DNA of 64,000 nucleotides from Spectribacter acetivorans (GTDB lineage Bacteria > Pseudomonadota > Gammaproteobacteria > Nevskiales > Salinisphaeraceae): NCBI RefSeq assembly GCF_031846305.1, contig NZ_JAVRHY010000004.1, positions 124,001 through 188,000 of the forward strand, written 5' to 3'. This document shows positions 34,794 to 42,560 of this stretch, in pieces (within the stretch, counting starts at the first letter, position 1; every line of letters begins with the position of its first letter). Under the pieces are notes generated by a model. The model searched no databases. It was not told the origin of the DNA and saw nothing but the letters and a program-made list of their open reading frames with translations. The position numbers and the translations under genes are program-made.

Positions 34794-36737
34794 ATGAATC
34801 GCTATCAGACGAGCACCGCACTGGCGGGCAGCTTACTACTGGCCGTATCGAGCGCAGGCCATGCGCTGACCTACGAAATCGACGATTTCGATATCGAACT
34901 GATCAGTTCCGTCACGGCTGGTCTGGCCATGCGTACGCAGGACGCAAACCGTGAACTTATCGGCAAGGCCAACAACGTGCCAGGTAACAGCGCGCCCAAC
35001 AGTGCCCTGGGTTCCTTCTCCGTCAACAGCGACGACGGCAACCAGGCATTCGATGAATCCGGCGACGTGTTCTTTTCCCAGATCAAGCTGTCCAGCGAAC
35101 TGAAGATTCAGCGGGGCGACTGGGGTGTCTTTGCCCGCGGCAATTATCGCTACGATCCCCGTCTGGAAGACGACGATTTTTTCCCGGCGGAGGACTTCGG
35201 ACCGGGGCGCAGCCGCTCCAACGCATTCCTGGCAACCAAGAACAGCGCCGTCCAGGACGCCATCGCCAATGACGCAGAGCTGTTCGACCTTTACCTCTTC
35301 GGTGGCTTCGATGTCGCAAACCGCTATGTCTCCGTGCGCCTCGGCCGTCAGGTGATCAACTGGGGCGAATCCACCTTCATCCAGAACGGCATCAACAGCA
35401 TCGTGCCGATTGATGCCCGACAAGCGCGCGGGCCGGGCGCCGAGGTCAAGGAAATCTTCCGTCCGTTCAATGCAGCCTGGGTGTCGGCGGCGCTCACAGA
35501 CAGCGTGTCGTTCGAAGCCTTCTACCAGTTTGAATGGGAGGAAACCATTCCCGATCCGGCTGGCACCTTCTTCTCGACCACCGATTTCGTGGGCGCCGGG
35601 GGTACGGATGCCATGATCGGTTTCGGTCGCTGCAACGAGAACACACCGTCGATTACTGCCGGCGGCACCTGTCCGCCCGGCATGGGCGAAGCGCCGGGTG
35701 GCACCAACATCCCGCGTGTCGCTGACAACACACCGTCGGACAGTGGCCAGTACGGCGGCCGTCTGAGTTTTTATCTGGAATGGCTGAACAGCACCGATCT
35801 ATCGCTGTACGCCATGAATTATCACAGCCGTTTACCCCTGATCAGCGGGCGTGCTGTGGACACCATTGTCCCACTCGACACCAATGGCGACGGTACGATA
35901 GACACGAACCTCCCAATTACCGGCAGCGGCCAGTTCTTTCTCGACTATCCCGAGGACATCAAGCTCTACGGCCTTAGTTTCAACAGCTACCTGACATTCG
36001 CAAACGTCGCCGTGCAGGGCGAAATCAGCGTCAAACAGGATCAGCCGCTGCAGATCGACGACGTCGACCTGCTGCTGTTCGCGCTCGGGGCACCGGCGCC
36101 GACACAAACGTTCGGTGGCTTTACCGACACTACCTTTGCACCAGGCAAGGAATTCAAGGGCTTCATCCGCCGCGACGTCTACCAGTGGGACATCTCATTC
36201 ACGAAGATTCTCGGCCCCAACTGGACCGGCGCCAACCAGACCATCATGCTTGCGGAGTTTGCCGGCATGCACGTATCCGGTATGCCGGATACCAACGAAT
36301 TGCCACTGGATGCGCCGGCGACCTACGTGCCCAACCAGCCGTCGGCTGCGATAGGTGTCACCAGCACACCTGCTCAGGACCCCGAAGGCTATGCCGATGC
36401 GGATTCCTGGGGCTATCGGCTGGCACTGGCACTGCGATATCAGAACGTGCTGAACCGCTTCAATCTCACACCGAGCCTGCGGTTCTTCCATGATGTGGAC
36501 GGGAACAGCCCGACGCCTATCCGTAATCACATGGAAGGCACCAAGCAGGCATCGCTGGGGCTGACCGCAGAATATCTGGACGCCTGGGAGGCCGGCCTTT
36601 CATACACGGCATTCTGGGGCGGGCTGGACACCAACGCGGGCCCGAACGTGCCCAACGGGGTGCGAGGCGGCGGCTATACCAACAATCTGCTGGAAGATCG
36701 GGACTTCGTGAACATCTTCATGCGCTATACGTTCTGA
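34794..36737 (+). CDS. DUF1302 outer-membrane beta-barrel protein
   Basis: 647 residues with signal peptide ending SSAGHA and start preceded by GGGAGGGG. DUF1302 signature: ISSVTAGLAMRTQDANREL, RLGRQVINWGESTFIQNGINSI, and FYQFEWEETIPDPAGTFFSTTDFVG. The alternating polar/apolar strands and the C-terminal aromatic YTF end are usual for an outer-membrane barrel. A calcium-loop-like DTNGDGTIDTN occurs around residue 363. Forms a unit with the DUF1329 gene upstream and possibly the acylase. Likely a channel or receptor for a hydrophobic compound (inference). A strong terminator follows immediately. Confidence 0.9.
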   Translation: MNRYQTSTALAGSLLLAVSSAGHALTYEIDDFDIELISSVTAGLAMRTQDANRELIGKANNVPGNSAPNSALGSFSVNSDDGNQAFDESGDVFFSQIKLSSELKIQRGDWGVFARGNYRYDPRLEDDDFFPAEDFGPGRSRSNAFLATKNSAVQDAIANDAELFDLYLFGGFDVANRYVSVRLGRQVINWGESTFIQNGINSIVPIDARQARGPGAEVKEIFRPFNAAWVSAALTDSVSFEAFYQFEWEETIPDPAGTFFSTTDFVGAGGTDAMIGFGRCNENTPSITAGGTCPPGMGEAPGGTNIPRVADNTPSDSGQYGGRLSFYLEWLNSTDLSLYAMNYHSRLPLISGRAVDTIVPLDTNGDGTIDTNLPITGSGQFFLDYPEDIKLYGLSFNSYLTFANVAVQGEISVKQDQPLQIDDVDLLLFALGAPAPTQTFGGFTDTTFAPGKEFKGFIRRDVYQWDISFTKILGPNWTGANQTIMLAEFAGMHVSGMPDTNELPLDAPATYVPNQPSAAIGVTSTPAQDPEGYADADSWGYRLALALRYQNVLNRFNLTPSLRFFHDVDGNSPTPIRNHMEGTKQASLGLTAEYLDAWEAGLSYTAFWGGLDTNAGPNVPNGVRGGGYTNNLLEDRDFVNIFMRYTF

Positions 36738-36755
36738 CGCGCCAGCCGATCTGGC

Positions 36756-37466
36756 TCAATCGGGCGCCGGCTTCAGAGTCGGCGCCTTTTTTTCGTCCAG
36801 CGCGGGATCGGGCGGCAACTGGCGCAGTTCGCCCAGAAACCTGGGCCCGGTGCCCAGCACGTACAGATCGAATAATGCGGCCACCCGCGCGAGATACTCC
36901 CGCGCCTCCACCCGCAGGGATTGACGTTCATCCTGCTGCGGATGGGCGTAGGCGATGGTTGCAAGCCCGCGATGACGGCCCAGAAAGACGGCGCGGTAGC
37001 AGTGGTAACGCTGCGAGATCACGGTCACGTTGTCGAGGCCGAAAACCTCGCGTGCCCGGATCATGGAATCCAGTGTCCGGAAGCCGGCAAAGTCGAACGT
37101 CATCGCATCCCCGGGCACGCCGGCCTCGATGAGCGCCTGGTACATCTTGCGCGGTTCGTTGTAGGTGTCGTCGGGGTTGGCGCCGGACAGCAGCAGATGC
37201 TCAACCTTGCCGCCGTGAAACAGTGCCGACGCCGCCTCGATCCGGTGTCGGAACAGCTGGTTGCGTTCTCCGGAACGGGTATACGGACTGGTCCCCAGCA
37301 CCAGGCCGACCTGATTGGCCGGGATGGTGCCGGCGTCGGCGTAGACGTGCGGCCTGGCCGCCGTGACCATCCAGGCGTTTCCGGCCAACAAGGCGACTGC
37401 CACCATGCCCACCAGAGTGGGCATGGTGGCCAGAATGCCGGCGGTCCCGCGCGGGCGCGCCATCAC
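36756..37466 (-). CDS. SanA/YdcF-like (DUF218) inner-membrane protein
   Basis: 236 residues. One N-terminal membrane helix (ILATMPTLVGMVAVALLAGNA). The DUF218 fold follows: GLVLGTSPYTRSGERN, HLLLSGANPDDTYNEP and VTVISQRYHCYRAVFLGR, which matches SanA (vancomycin sensitivity/exclusion) better than the longer YdcF group. SanA-like proteins affect envelope permeability. The last 13 residues are encoded through a terminator hairpin of the convergent DUF1302 gene, so the tail KKAPTLKPAPD may not be conserved. Start could be at 37466 or the adjacent ATG at 37463. Confidence 0.86.
   Translation of the reverse strand: MMARPRGTAGILATMPTLVGMVAVALLAGNAWMVTAARPHVYADAGTIPANQVGLVLGTSPYTRSGERNQLFRHRIEAASALFHGGKVEHLLLSGANPDDTYNEPRKMYQALIEAGVPGDAMTFDFAGFRTLDSMIRAREVFGLDNVTVISQRYHCYRAVFLGRHRGLATIAYAHPQQDERQSLRVEAREYLARVAALFDLYVLGTGPRFLGELRQLPPDPALDEKKAPTLKPAPD
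36763..36793 (+). terminator. rho-independent terminator after the DUF1302 gene
   Basis: GGCGCCG (36763-36769) pairs with CGGCGCC (36780-36786), followed by a run of seven T. It terminates the plus-strand acylase/DUF1329/DUF1302 unit. It lies within the last codons of the convergent SanA-like gene, encoding its KKAPTLKPAP tail. Confidence 0.88.
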
Positions 37467-37509
37467 GGCTTACGGCGCCGCCCCGCTTGCAGCTCGGAGC
37501 GCGACATCG

Positions 37510-37923
37510 TTAACCCAGCAGCAGTCCATGCAACCAGATCACGAGAATGCCCACCTGCACCAGGAACAGCGGGAAGCGCACGAAGAAGATCATCAGGTGA
37601 TGCACCGAGACGATGTGCGACACCGACTGACCGATACGCGCCGCCAGGAAGATTATGGCCAGCCCGTCGGTGATGGCGGACTGCCCCGCAACCGCGGCCG
37701 CCAGGATGACCGCGGCAAAGATCGGCAGCATCTCCAGGCAGTTGGCGAACGCATCGTTGAGACGCTTGACCACCGGCGGATCCTCCACCGCCCGGCCGCG
37801 CGTCCAGGCATCCGCCTTCAACTGGCCCGTCAGGACACGGATGCCCCGGTAACCGATGGTGACGATGATGAATGCAAGCGTCCAGGCAGCGAAACCTGCC
37901 AGCGCCATCATGGATGTACTCAT
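37510..37923 (-). CDS. MAPEG-family membrane protein
   Basis: 137 residues with four membrane helices: ALAGFAAWTLAFIIVTIGYR, AFANCLEMLPIFAAVILAAAV, a third around GLAIIFLAARIGQSVSHI and FFVRFPLFLVQVGILVIWLHG. The pattern E-x-x-P in the second helix (NCLEMLPIF) and R-x-x-H-S/IGQSVSHI match MAPEG, the group of microsomal glutathione transferase-like proteins. A bacterial substrate is not known. Same strand as the SanA-like gene, 43 bases upstream of it. Confidence 0.85.
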   Translation of the reverse strand: MSTSMMALAGFAAWTLAFIIVTIGYRGIRVLTGQLKADAWTRGRAVEDPPVVKRLNDAFANCLEMLPIFAAVILAAAVAGQSAITDGLAIIFLAARIGQSVSHIVSVHHLMIFFVRFPLFLVQVGILVIWLHGLLLG

Positions 37924-38003
37924 GACCCCCTCCTTGTTATTGATGGAACGCCCGATACGTCGAGCGGCCGGAAGAGCTTAGCAGCCTCCACGGCCGTTCG
38001 ACG

Positions 38004-39182
38004 CTACCGGGTCAGGTAGGAGGTGGCGCGATCCAGACCTTCGAGAGACATGGGAAACATATGGTCCCCCATGAGCTCCCGCGTCATCTGGATCGACGGG
38101 GTATAGGACCAGTGTTTTTCCGGCTCGGGATTGAGCCAGACGGTCTTCGGATAGACCTCGAGCAGCCGCTGCAGCCACACCGCCCCGGCTTCCTCGTTCC
38201 AGTGCTCGACGCTGCCGCCCGGGTAGGCGATCTCATAGGGGCTCATGGTGGCGTCGCCGACCAGGATCACCTTGTAGTCGGACGGATACTTGTGCAGCAC
38301 GTCGAAGGTGGAAATCTTCTCGCTGCGGCGCCGGCGGTTGTCCTTCCACACGCCTTCATAGAGGAAGTTGTGGAAGTAGAAGTATTCGAGATGCTTGAAC
38401 TCCATGCGCGCGGCAGAGAACAGCTCCTCGCACACCCGCACATGCGGATCCATCGACCCGCCCACGTCGAAGAACAGCAGAATCTTGACCGCGTTGTGGC
38501 GTTCCGGCCGCCACTGGATATCGAGCAGCCCAGCGTTGCGGGCGGTGGAGTCGATGGTGTGATCCAGATCCAGCTCGTTGGCCGCACCTTCCCGGGCAAA
38601 CCGGCGCAGCCGCCGCAAAGCCATCTTGACGTTACGGGTGCCGATCTCGCGCGAGTCATCCAGGTTGGCGAACTCCCGCTTGTCCCACACCTTGACCGCG
38701 CTGCGGTTGCGCGAGCCGTCCTGCCCGATGCGGATGCCTTCGGGGTTGTAGCCGTAGGCGCCGAACGGCGAGGTGCCGGCCGTGCCGATCCACTTGTTGC
38801 CACCCTCGTGGCGCTCGGTCTGTTCTTCCAGGCGCTTTTTGAGCGTTTCCATCAGGGCTTCCCAGCCGCCCATGGCCTCGATCTGCGCCTTCTGCTCCTC
38901 GCTGAGCTCGAGCTCGGCCATGCGCTTGAGCCAGTCTTCCGGAATGTCCTCGAACAGCTCGCCGGCCGCGTTCTCGATTCCCTTGAAGTACTCGCCGAAG
39001 ATCCGGTCGAAGCGGTCGAACTGGGTTTCGTCCTTCACCAGCGTGGCGCGGGACAGGTAATAGAACTGGTCGAGGCTACCGTAGGCCACCCGGGCGTCCA
39101 GCGCTTCCAGCAGAGTCAGGTACTCGGTAACCGAGCACTTGAGTCCGCCGCGCCGCAGTTCGTAGAAGAATTCCGTCAGCAT
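38004..39182 (-). CDS. VWA-domain protein (CoxE-like), MoxR partner
   Basis: 392 residues. The N-terminal 200 residues are helical and charged (DLxxxxRxL-type helices; EELxEEQKAQIEAMGGW). The C-terminal VWA domain starts near 220 with ILLFFDVGGSMDPHVRVCEELF: the MIDAS DxSxS reads DVGGS, as in this subgroup. Further blocks: FYFHNFLYEGVWKDN, ILVGDATMSPYE and VWLNPEPEKHW. Such proteins act with a MoxR AAA ATPase to insert or remodel metal cofactors or protein complexes. It lies downstream of moxR on the same strand, separated by a 164-base gap with a heptad repeat. Target complex unknown. Confidence 0.87.
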   Translation of the reverse strand: MLTEFFYELRRGGLKCSVTEYLTLLEALDARVAYGSLDQFYYLSRATLVKDETQFDRFDRIFGEYFKGIENAAGELFEDIPEDWLKRMAELELSEEQKAQIEAMGGWEALMETLKKRLEEQTERHEGGNKWIGTAGTSPFGAYGYNPEGIRIGQDGSRNRSAVKVWDKREFANLDDSREIGTRNVKMALRRLRRFAREGAANELDLDHTIDSTARNAGLLDIQWRPERHNAVKILLFFDVGGSMDPHVRVCEELFSAARMEFKHLEYFYFHNFLYEGVWKDNRRRRSEKISTFDVLHKYPSDYKVILVGDATMSPYEIAYPGGSVEHWNEEAGAVWLQRLLEVYPKTVWLNPEPEKHWSYTPSIQMTRELMGDHMFPMSLEGLDRATSYLTR

Positions 39183-39210
39183 GGGGAGTCACGGTGACCC
39201 GCGCAGCCGG

Positions 39211-39334
39211 GTATCGGCTTTCGGGTTTCAGGCAAAACTCGTGGGTTCAGTCTCAGGTTTCGGGTTTCGAGTTTCAAGACAGCTACGTCGGCCGTGTATG
39301 CCGCTCGAAACTTGAAACGTGAAACTCGAAACCG
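39211..39334. repeat. TTTCNNG heptad array forming an inverted repeat
   Basis: Between the VWA and MoxR genes the sequence is built from degenerate heptads TTTCNNG. The left part reads TTTCGGG, TTTCAGG, then TTTCGGG, TTTCGAG, TTTCAAG; the right part is the inverse, CTCGAAA, CTTGAAA, CGTGAAA, CTCGAAA. GGTTTCGAGTTTCA at 39263-39276 pairs perfectly with 39320-39333 (14 bp), leaving a 43-base loop. No gene is present. It lies inside an operon, so it would be transcribed and could fold as RNA. Confidence 0.8.
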
Positions 39335-39346
39335 CAGTGCCGCGCG

Positions 39347-40192
39347 TCACTGCCGCCTGGACATGAAGGCCAGCCGCTCGAACATGTGCACATCCTGCTC
39401 GTTCTTGAGCAGCGCGCCGTATAGCGGCGGCAGGGACTGCTTGAGGTCGGCCGACCGCAGCGTCTCCGCGGGGATGTCCTCGGCCAGCAGCAGCTTGAGC
39501 CAGTCAAGCAGCTCGGAAGTGGACGGCTTTTTCTTCAGGCCCGGCACGTCGCGAAGATCGAAGAACAGGTCCATCGCCTCGGCCAGCAGCTTCTTCTTGA
39601 TGCCCGGGAAATGCACGTCGACGATGGCCTGCATCGTCTCCTTGTCCGGGAAGGTGATGTAGTGGAAGAAGCAGCGGCGCAGGAACGCGTCGGGCAGTTC
39701 CTTTTCGTTATTCGAGGTGATCACGATGATCGGCCGCTGCTTCGCCTTGATCGTCTTGCGCGTCTCGTAGACGTAGAACTCCATCCGGTCGATCTCGCGC
39801 AGCAGATCATTGGGGAATTCGATGTCGGCCTTGTCGATCTCGTCGATCAGCAGCACCGGCTGCTCGTCGCACTCGAAACATTCCCACAGCGGCCCCTGGA
39901 GAATGTAGTTGGAAATATCGTGCACCTTGTCGTCGCCGAGCTGCGAATCGCGCAGCCGGGACACGGCGTCATATTCGTACAGGCCCTGCTGTGCCTTGGT
40001 AGTCGACTTGATGTGCCACTCGAACAGCGGCTTGCCCAGCGACGCGGCCACCTCCTGCGCCAGCATGGTCTTGCCGGTGCCGGGCTCGCCCTTGACCAGC
40101 AGGGGCCGCTGGAGGGTGGCGGCGGCATTCACCGCCATTTTCAGATCGTCAGTGGCGACGTAGGCGTCGGAGCCGTCAAATCGGGTGGTCAT
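39347..40192 (-). CDS. MoxR-type AAA+ ATPase
   Basis: 281 residues. Walker A GEPGTGKT at 35-42, Walker B VLLIDEIDKAD, sensor 1 VITSNNEKELPDAFLRRC with the arginine finger region, as in MoxR proteins. The C-terminus after residue 215 is the small helical lid (LFFDLRDVPGLKKKPSTSELLDW). Works as a hexameric chaperone with the VWA protein encoded just downstream. MoxR/CoxE pairs commonly mature metalloenzymes, but no such enzyme is adjacent here. Upstream lies the pgk gene on the same strand (110-base gap). Confidence 0.92.
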   Translation of the reverse strand: MTTRFDGSDAYVATDDLKMAVNAAATLQRPLLVKGEPGTGKTMLAQEVAASLGKPLFEWHIKSTTKAQQGLYEYDAVSRLRDSQLGDDKVHDISNYILQGPLWECFECDEQPVLLIDEIDKADIEFPNDLLREIDRMEFYVYETRKTIKAKQRPIIVITSNNEKELPDAFLRRCFFHYITFPDKETMQAIVDVHFPGIKKKLLAEAMDLFFDLRDVPGLKKKPSTSELLDWLKLLLAEDIPAETLRSADLKQSLPPLYGALLKNEQDVHMFERLAFMSRRQ

Positions 40193-40302
40193 GTCAGGGG
40201 TTACTCGGTTGCAAACCAGGAGCTATCTCGCGTGAAGCCGGCAAGGATACAGCAACCCCGCTGCCGTTCGGCAACCGGGCCGGGTCGCCGGGGTCACCGC
40301 CG

Positions 40303-41478
40303 CTAGCCGCCGCTGCGCGCTTCCAGCGCGGCGATGGCGGGCAGGGTCTTGCCCTCGAGAAACTCGAGAAACGCCCCGCCACCGGTGGAGATATAGGAGA
40401 TGTCGGCTTCGATGTCGTACTTCTCGATCGCGGCCAGGGTGTCGCCGCCGCCGGCAATCGAGAAGGCCGGGCTGCTGGCCACGGCTTCGGCCAGCGAGCG
40501 GGTGCCGCCGCCGAACTGGTCGAACTCGAACACACCTACCGGACCGTTCCAGACGATGGTGCCGGCGCTTTCCAGAATCGCCGCGAAGCGGGACCGGGTC
40601 TGCTGGCCCACGTCGAGAATCATCTCGTCGCTTTCCACTTCACTGGCCTGCCGCGCCTGAGCGTGGGCCTCGACCGAAAACTCGGTTGCGCACACCACGT
40701 CCGTGGGCAGCGGAATGTTGCCGCCGCCGGCCTCCACCTTCTGCTGAATGCGGCGAGCGGTCTCCACAAGATCAGCTTCGTGCAGCGACGCGCCCACATC
40801 GAAGCCGGCCGCGGCCAGAAAGGTATTGGCGATGCCGCCACCGAGAATCAGCTGATCAGCCACATCGGACAGGTTCTCCAGCAGCTCCAGCTTGGTGGAG
40901 ACCTTGGACCCGCCGATGATGGCCACCAGCGGCCGCTTCGGGTTTTCCAGCGCGGCGGACAGGGCATCGATTTCCCGGGCCAGCAACGGCCCGGCACAGG
41001 CGGTCGGCGCAAACCGGGCCACGCCCTCGGTGGAGGCCTGGGCACGATGGGCGGTACCGAAGGCGTCCATGACGTAGACGTCGCACAAGGCGGCCATGCG
41101 CCGCGCCAGGCCTTCTTCGTTGGCCTTCTCGCCGACGTTGAAACGCACGTTCTCGCACAGGGCGATGCCGCCGGCCGGCAGGTCGACACCGTCGAGCCAG
41201 TCGGTGACCAGAGGGACGTCAACATCCAGCGCCTGCGCCAGCCATGCGGCAACGGGGGCAAGGCTGTTGGCGGCGTCCGGTTTGCCCTCCTTCGGCCGTC
41301 CCAGATGCGACATCACCAACACGCTGGCGCCGGCATCCAGCGCGCTGCGCAGGGTCGGCAGCGAAGCCCGCAGACGAGCCTCGGAGGTAATCCGGCCCTG
41401 CTCGTCTACCGGCACGTTGAGATCCTGACGGATCAGGACCCGCTTGCCGGCCAGATCGATGTCGCTCATCCGCAGCAT
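40303..41478 (-). CDS. pgk: phosphoglycerate kinase
   Basis: 391 residues (an ATG at 41469 gives the shorter family N-terminus and may be the true start). Signature RQDLNVPVDEQGRI near 18-31, substrate-binding HLGRPK, LGGSKVSTKLELLENL-type block (IIGGSKVSTKLELL), and nucleotide-binding GGGTRSLAEAVASSPAFS with GGGDT. Reversibly converts 1,3-bisphosphoglycerate and ADP to 3-phosphoglycerate and ATP in glycolysis or gluconeogenesis. Third gene of the tkt-gap-pgk block, 20 bases after gap. Nothing unusual. Confidence 0.96.
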   Translation of the reverse strand: MLRMSDIDLAGKRVLIRQDLNVPVDEQGRITSEARLRASLPTLRSALDAGASVLVMSHLGRPKEGKPDAANSLAPVAAWLAQALDVDVPLVTDWLDGVDLPAGGIALCENVRFNVGEKANEEGLARRMAALCDVYVMDAFGTAHRAQASTEGVARFAPTACAGPLLAREIDALSAALENPKRPLVAIIGGSKVSTKLELLENLSDVADQLILGGGIANTFLAAAGFDVGASLHEADLVETARRIQQKVEAGGGNIPLPTDVVCATEFSVEAHAQARQASEVESDEMILDVGQQTRSRFAAILESAGTIVWNGPVGVFEFDQFGGGTRSLAEAVASSPAFSIAGGGDTLAAIEKYDIEADISYISTGGGAFLEFLEGKTLPAIAALEARSGG

Positions 41479-41498
41479 GGCTTATACCCCGCGTGCGT

Positions 41499-42506
41499 TC
41501 AGGCGCGCATCAGCGCCAGCGTGGTGTCCAGCATGCGGTTGGAGAAACCCCACTCGTTGTCATACCAGGCCAGCACCTTGACCAGTTTGCCCTCGATAAC
41601 CTTGGTCAGCGGCGCATCGACCGTGGACGAGGCCGGATCATGGTTGAAGTCCTGGGAGACCAGCGGCGCCTCGCTGTAGTTCAGGATGCCCTTGAGCGCG
41701 CCTTCCGAGGCCGACTTGAGTACCTGATTCACCTCGTCGACGCTGGTGTCGCGGGCGGCGGTGAAGGTCAGGTCCACCATCGACACGTTGATGGTCGGCA
41801 CCCGCACGGCGAAACCGTCCAGCTTGCCGTTGAGCTCCGGCATCACCAGGCCCACCGCGGCGGCCGCACCGGTCTTGGTCGGAATCATGCTCTGGGTGGC
41901 CGAGCGGGCGCGGCGCAGGTCCGAGTGATACACGTCGGTAAGCACCTGGTCATTGGTGTACGAGTGGATGGTGTTCATCAGCCCGTGCACGATGCCGATG
42001 CTGTCCTGCAGCGGCTTGACCAGCGGGGCCAGACAGTTGGTGGTGCAGGAGGCATTGGAAATGATGTCGTCATCGGCGGTGAGGCTGTCGTGATTCACCC
42101 CGTAGACGATCGTGGGCAGGTCCACGCCGGCGGGCGCGGAGATAATCACCTTCCTGGCGCCGGCGTCGAGGTGCGGCTGACACTTGTCACGCTTGGCGAA
42201 CAGACCGGTGCATTCCAGCACCACATCCACGCCGAGTTCCCCCCAGGGCAACTTCGACGGATCGCGTTCGGCCAGCACCTTGATGCGGTCGCCGTTGACC
42301 ACGAGGTTGTCACCTTCGACCGATACGGTGCCCGGGAACGGGCCGTGGGCAGTGTCGTACTTGGTTAAGTGGGCGTTGGTTTCCGCATCACCCAGATCGT
42401 TGATCGCCACGATCTCGATTTCGTCGGTGCGGCCCGCTTCATAGAGCGCGCGCAACACGTTGCGGCCGATTCGTCCGTAGCCGTTGATACCAACTTTCAC
42501 TGCCAT
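41499..42506 (-). CDS. gap: type I glyceraldehyde-3-phosphate dehydrogenase
   Basis: 335 residues. Rossmann start KVGINGYGRIGRNVLR, and the catalytic block SNASCTTNCLAPL with the active cysteine near residue 155. YHSDLRRARSATQSMIPTKTGAA contains the phosphate-binding site, and WYDNEWGFSNRMLD is the conserved end. Oxidises glyceraldehyde 3-phosphate to 1,3-bisphosphoglycerate with NAD(P). The cofactor preference is not safe to call from the loop INDLGD alone. Middle gene of the tkt-gap-pgk operon; a GC-rich hairpin lies between tkt and gap. Confidence 0.95.
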   Translation of the reverse strand: MAVKVGINGYGRIGRNVLRALYEAGRTDEIEIVAINDLGDAETNAHLTKYDTAHGPFPGTVSVEGDNLVVNGDRIKVLAERDPSKLPWGELGVDVVLECTGLFAKRDKCQPHLDAGARKVIISAPAGVDLPTIVYGVNHDSLTADDDIISNASCTTNCLAPLVKPLQDSIGIVHGLMNTIHSYTNDQVLTDVYHSDLRRARSATQSMIPTKTGAAAAVGLVMPELNGKLDGFAVRVPTINVSMVDLTFTAARDTSVDEVNQVLKSASEGALKGILNYSEAPLVSQDFNHDPASSTVDAPLTKVIEGKLVKVLAWYDNEWGFSNRMLDTTLALMRA

Positions 42507-42534
42507 GCCGTTGTCTCTCCTTGAGTCCTGTACC

Positions 42535-42553
42535 GGCGCGGGACCCCCGCGCC
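42535..42553. other. GC-rich hairpin between tkt and gap
   Basis: GGCGCGGG (42535-42542) and CCCGCGCC (42546-42553) form a perfect eight-base stem with a three-base loop between the tkt stop and gap start. On the minus (coding) strand no T-run follows, so it is more likely an mRNA-processing or stabilising hairpin than a terminator. Confidence 0.55.
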
Positions 42554-42560
42554 TGTTGTT

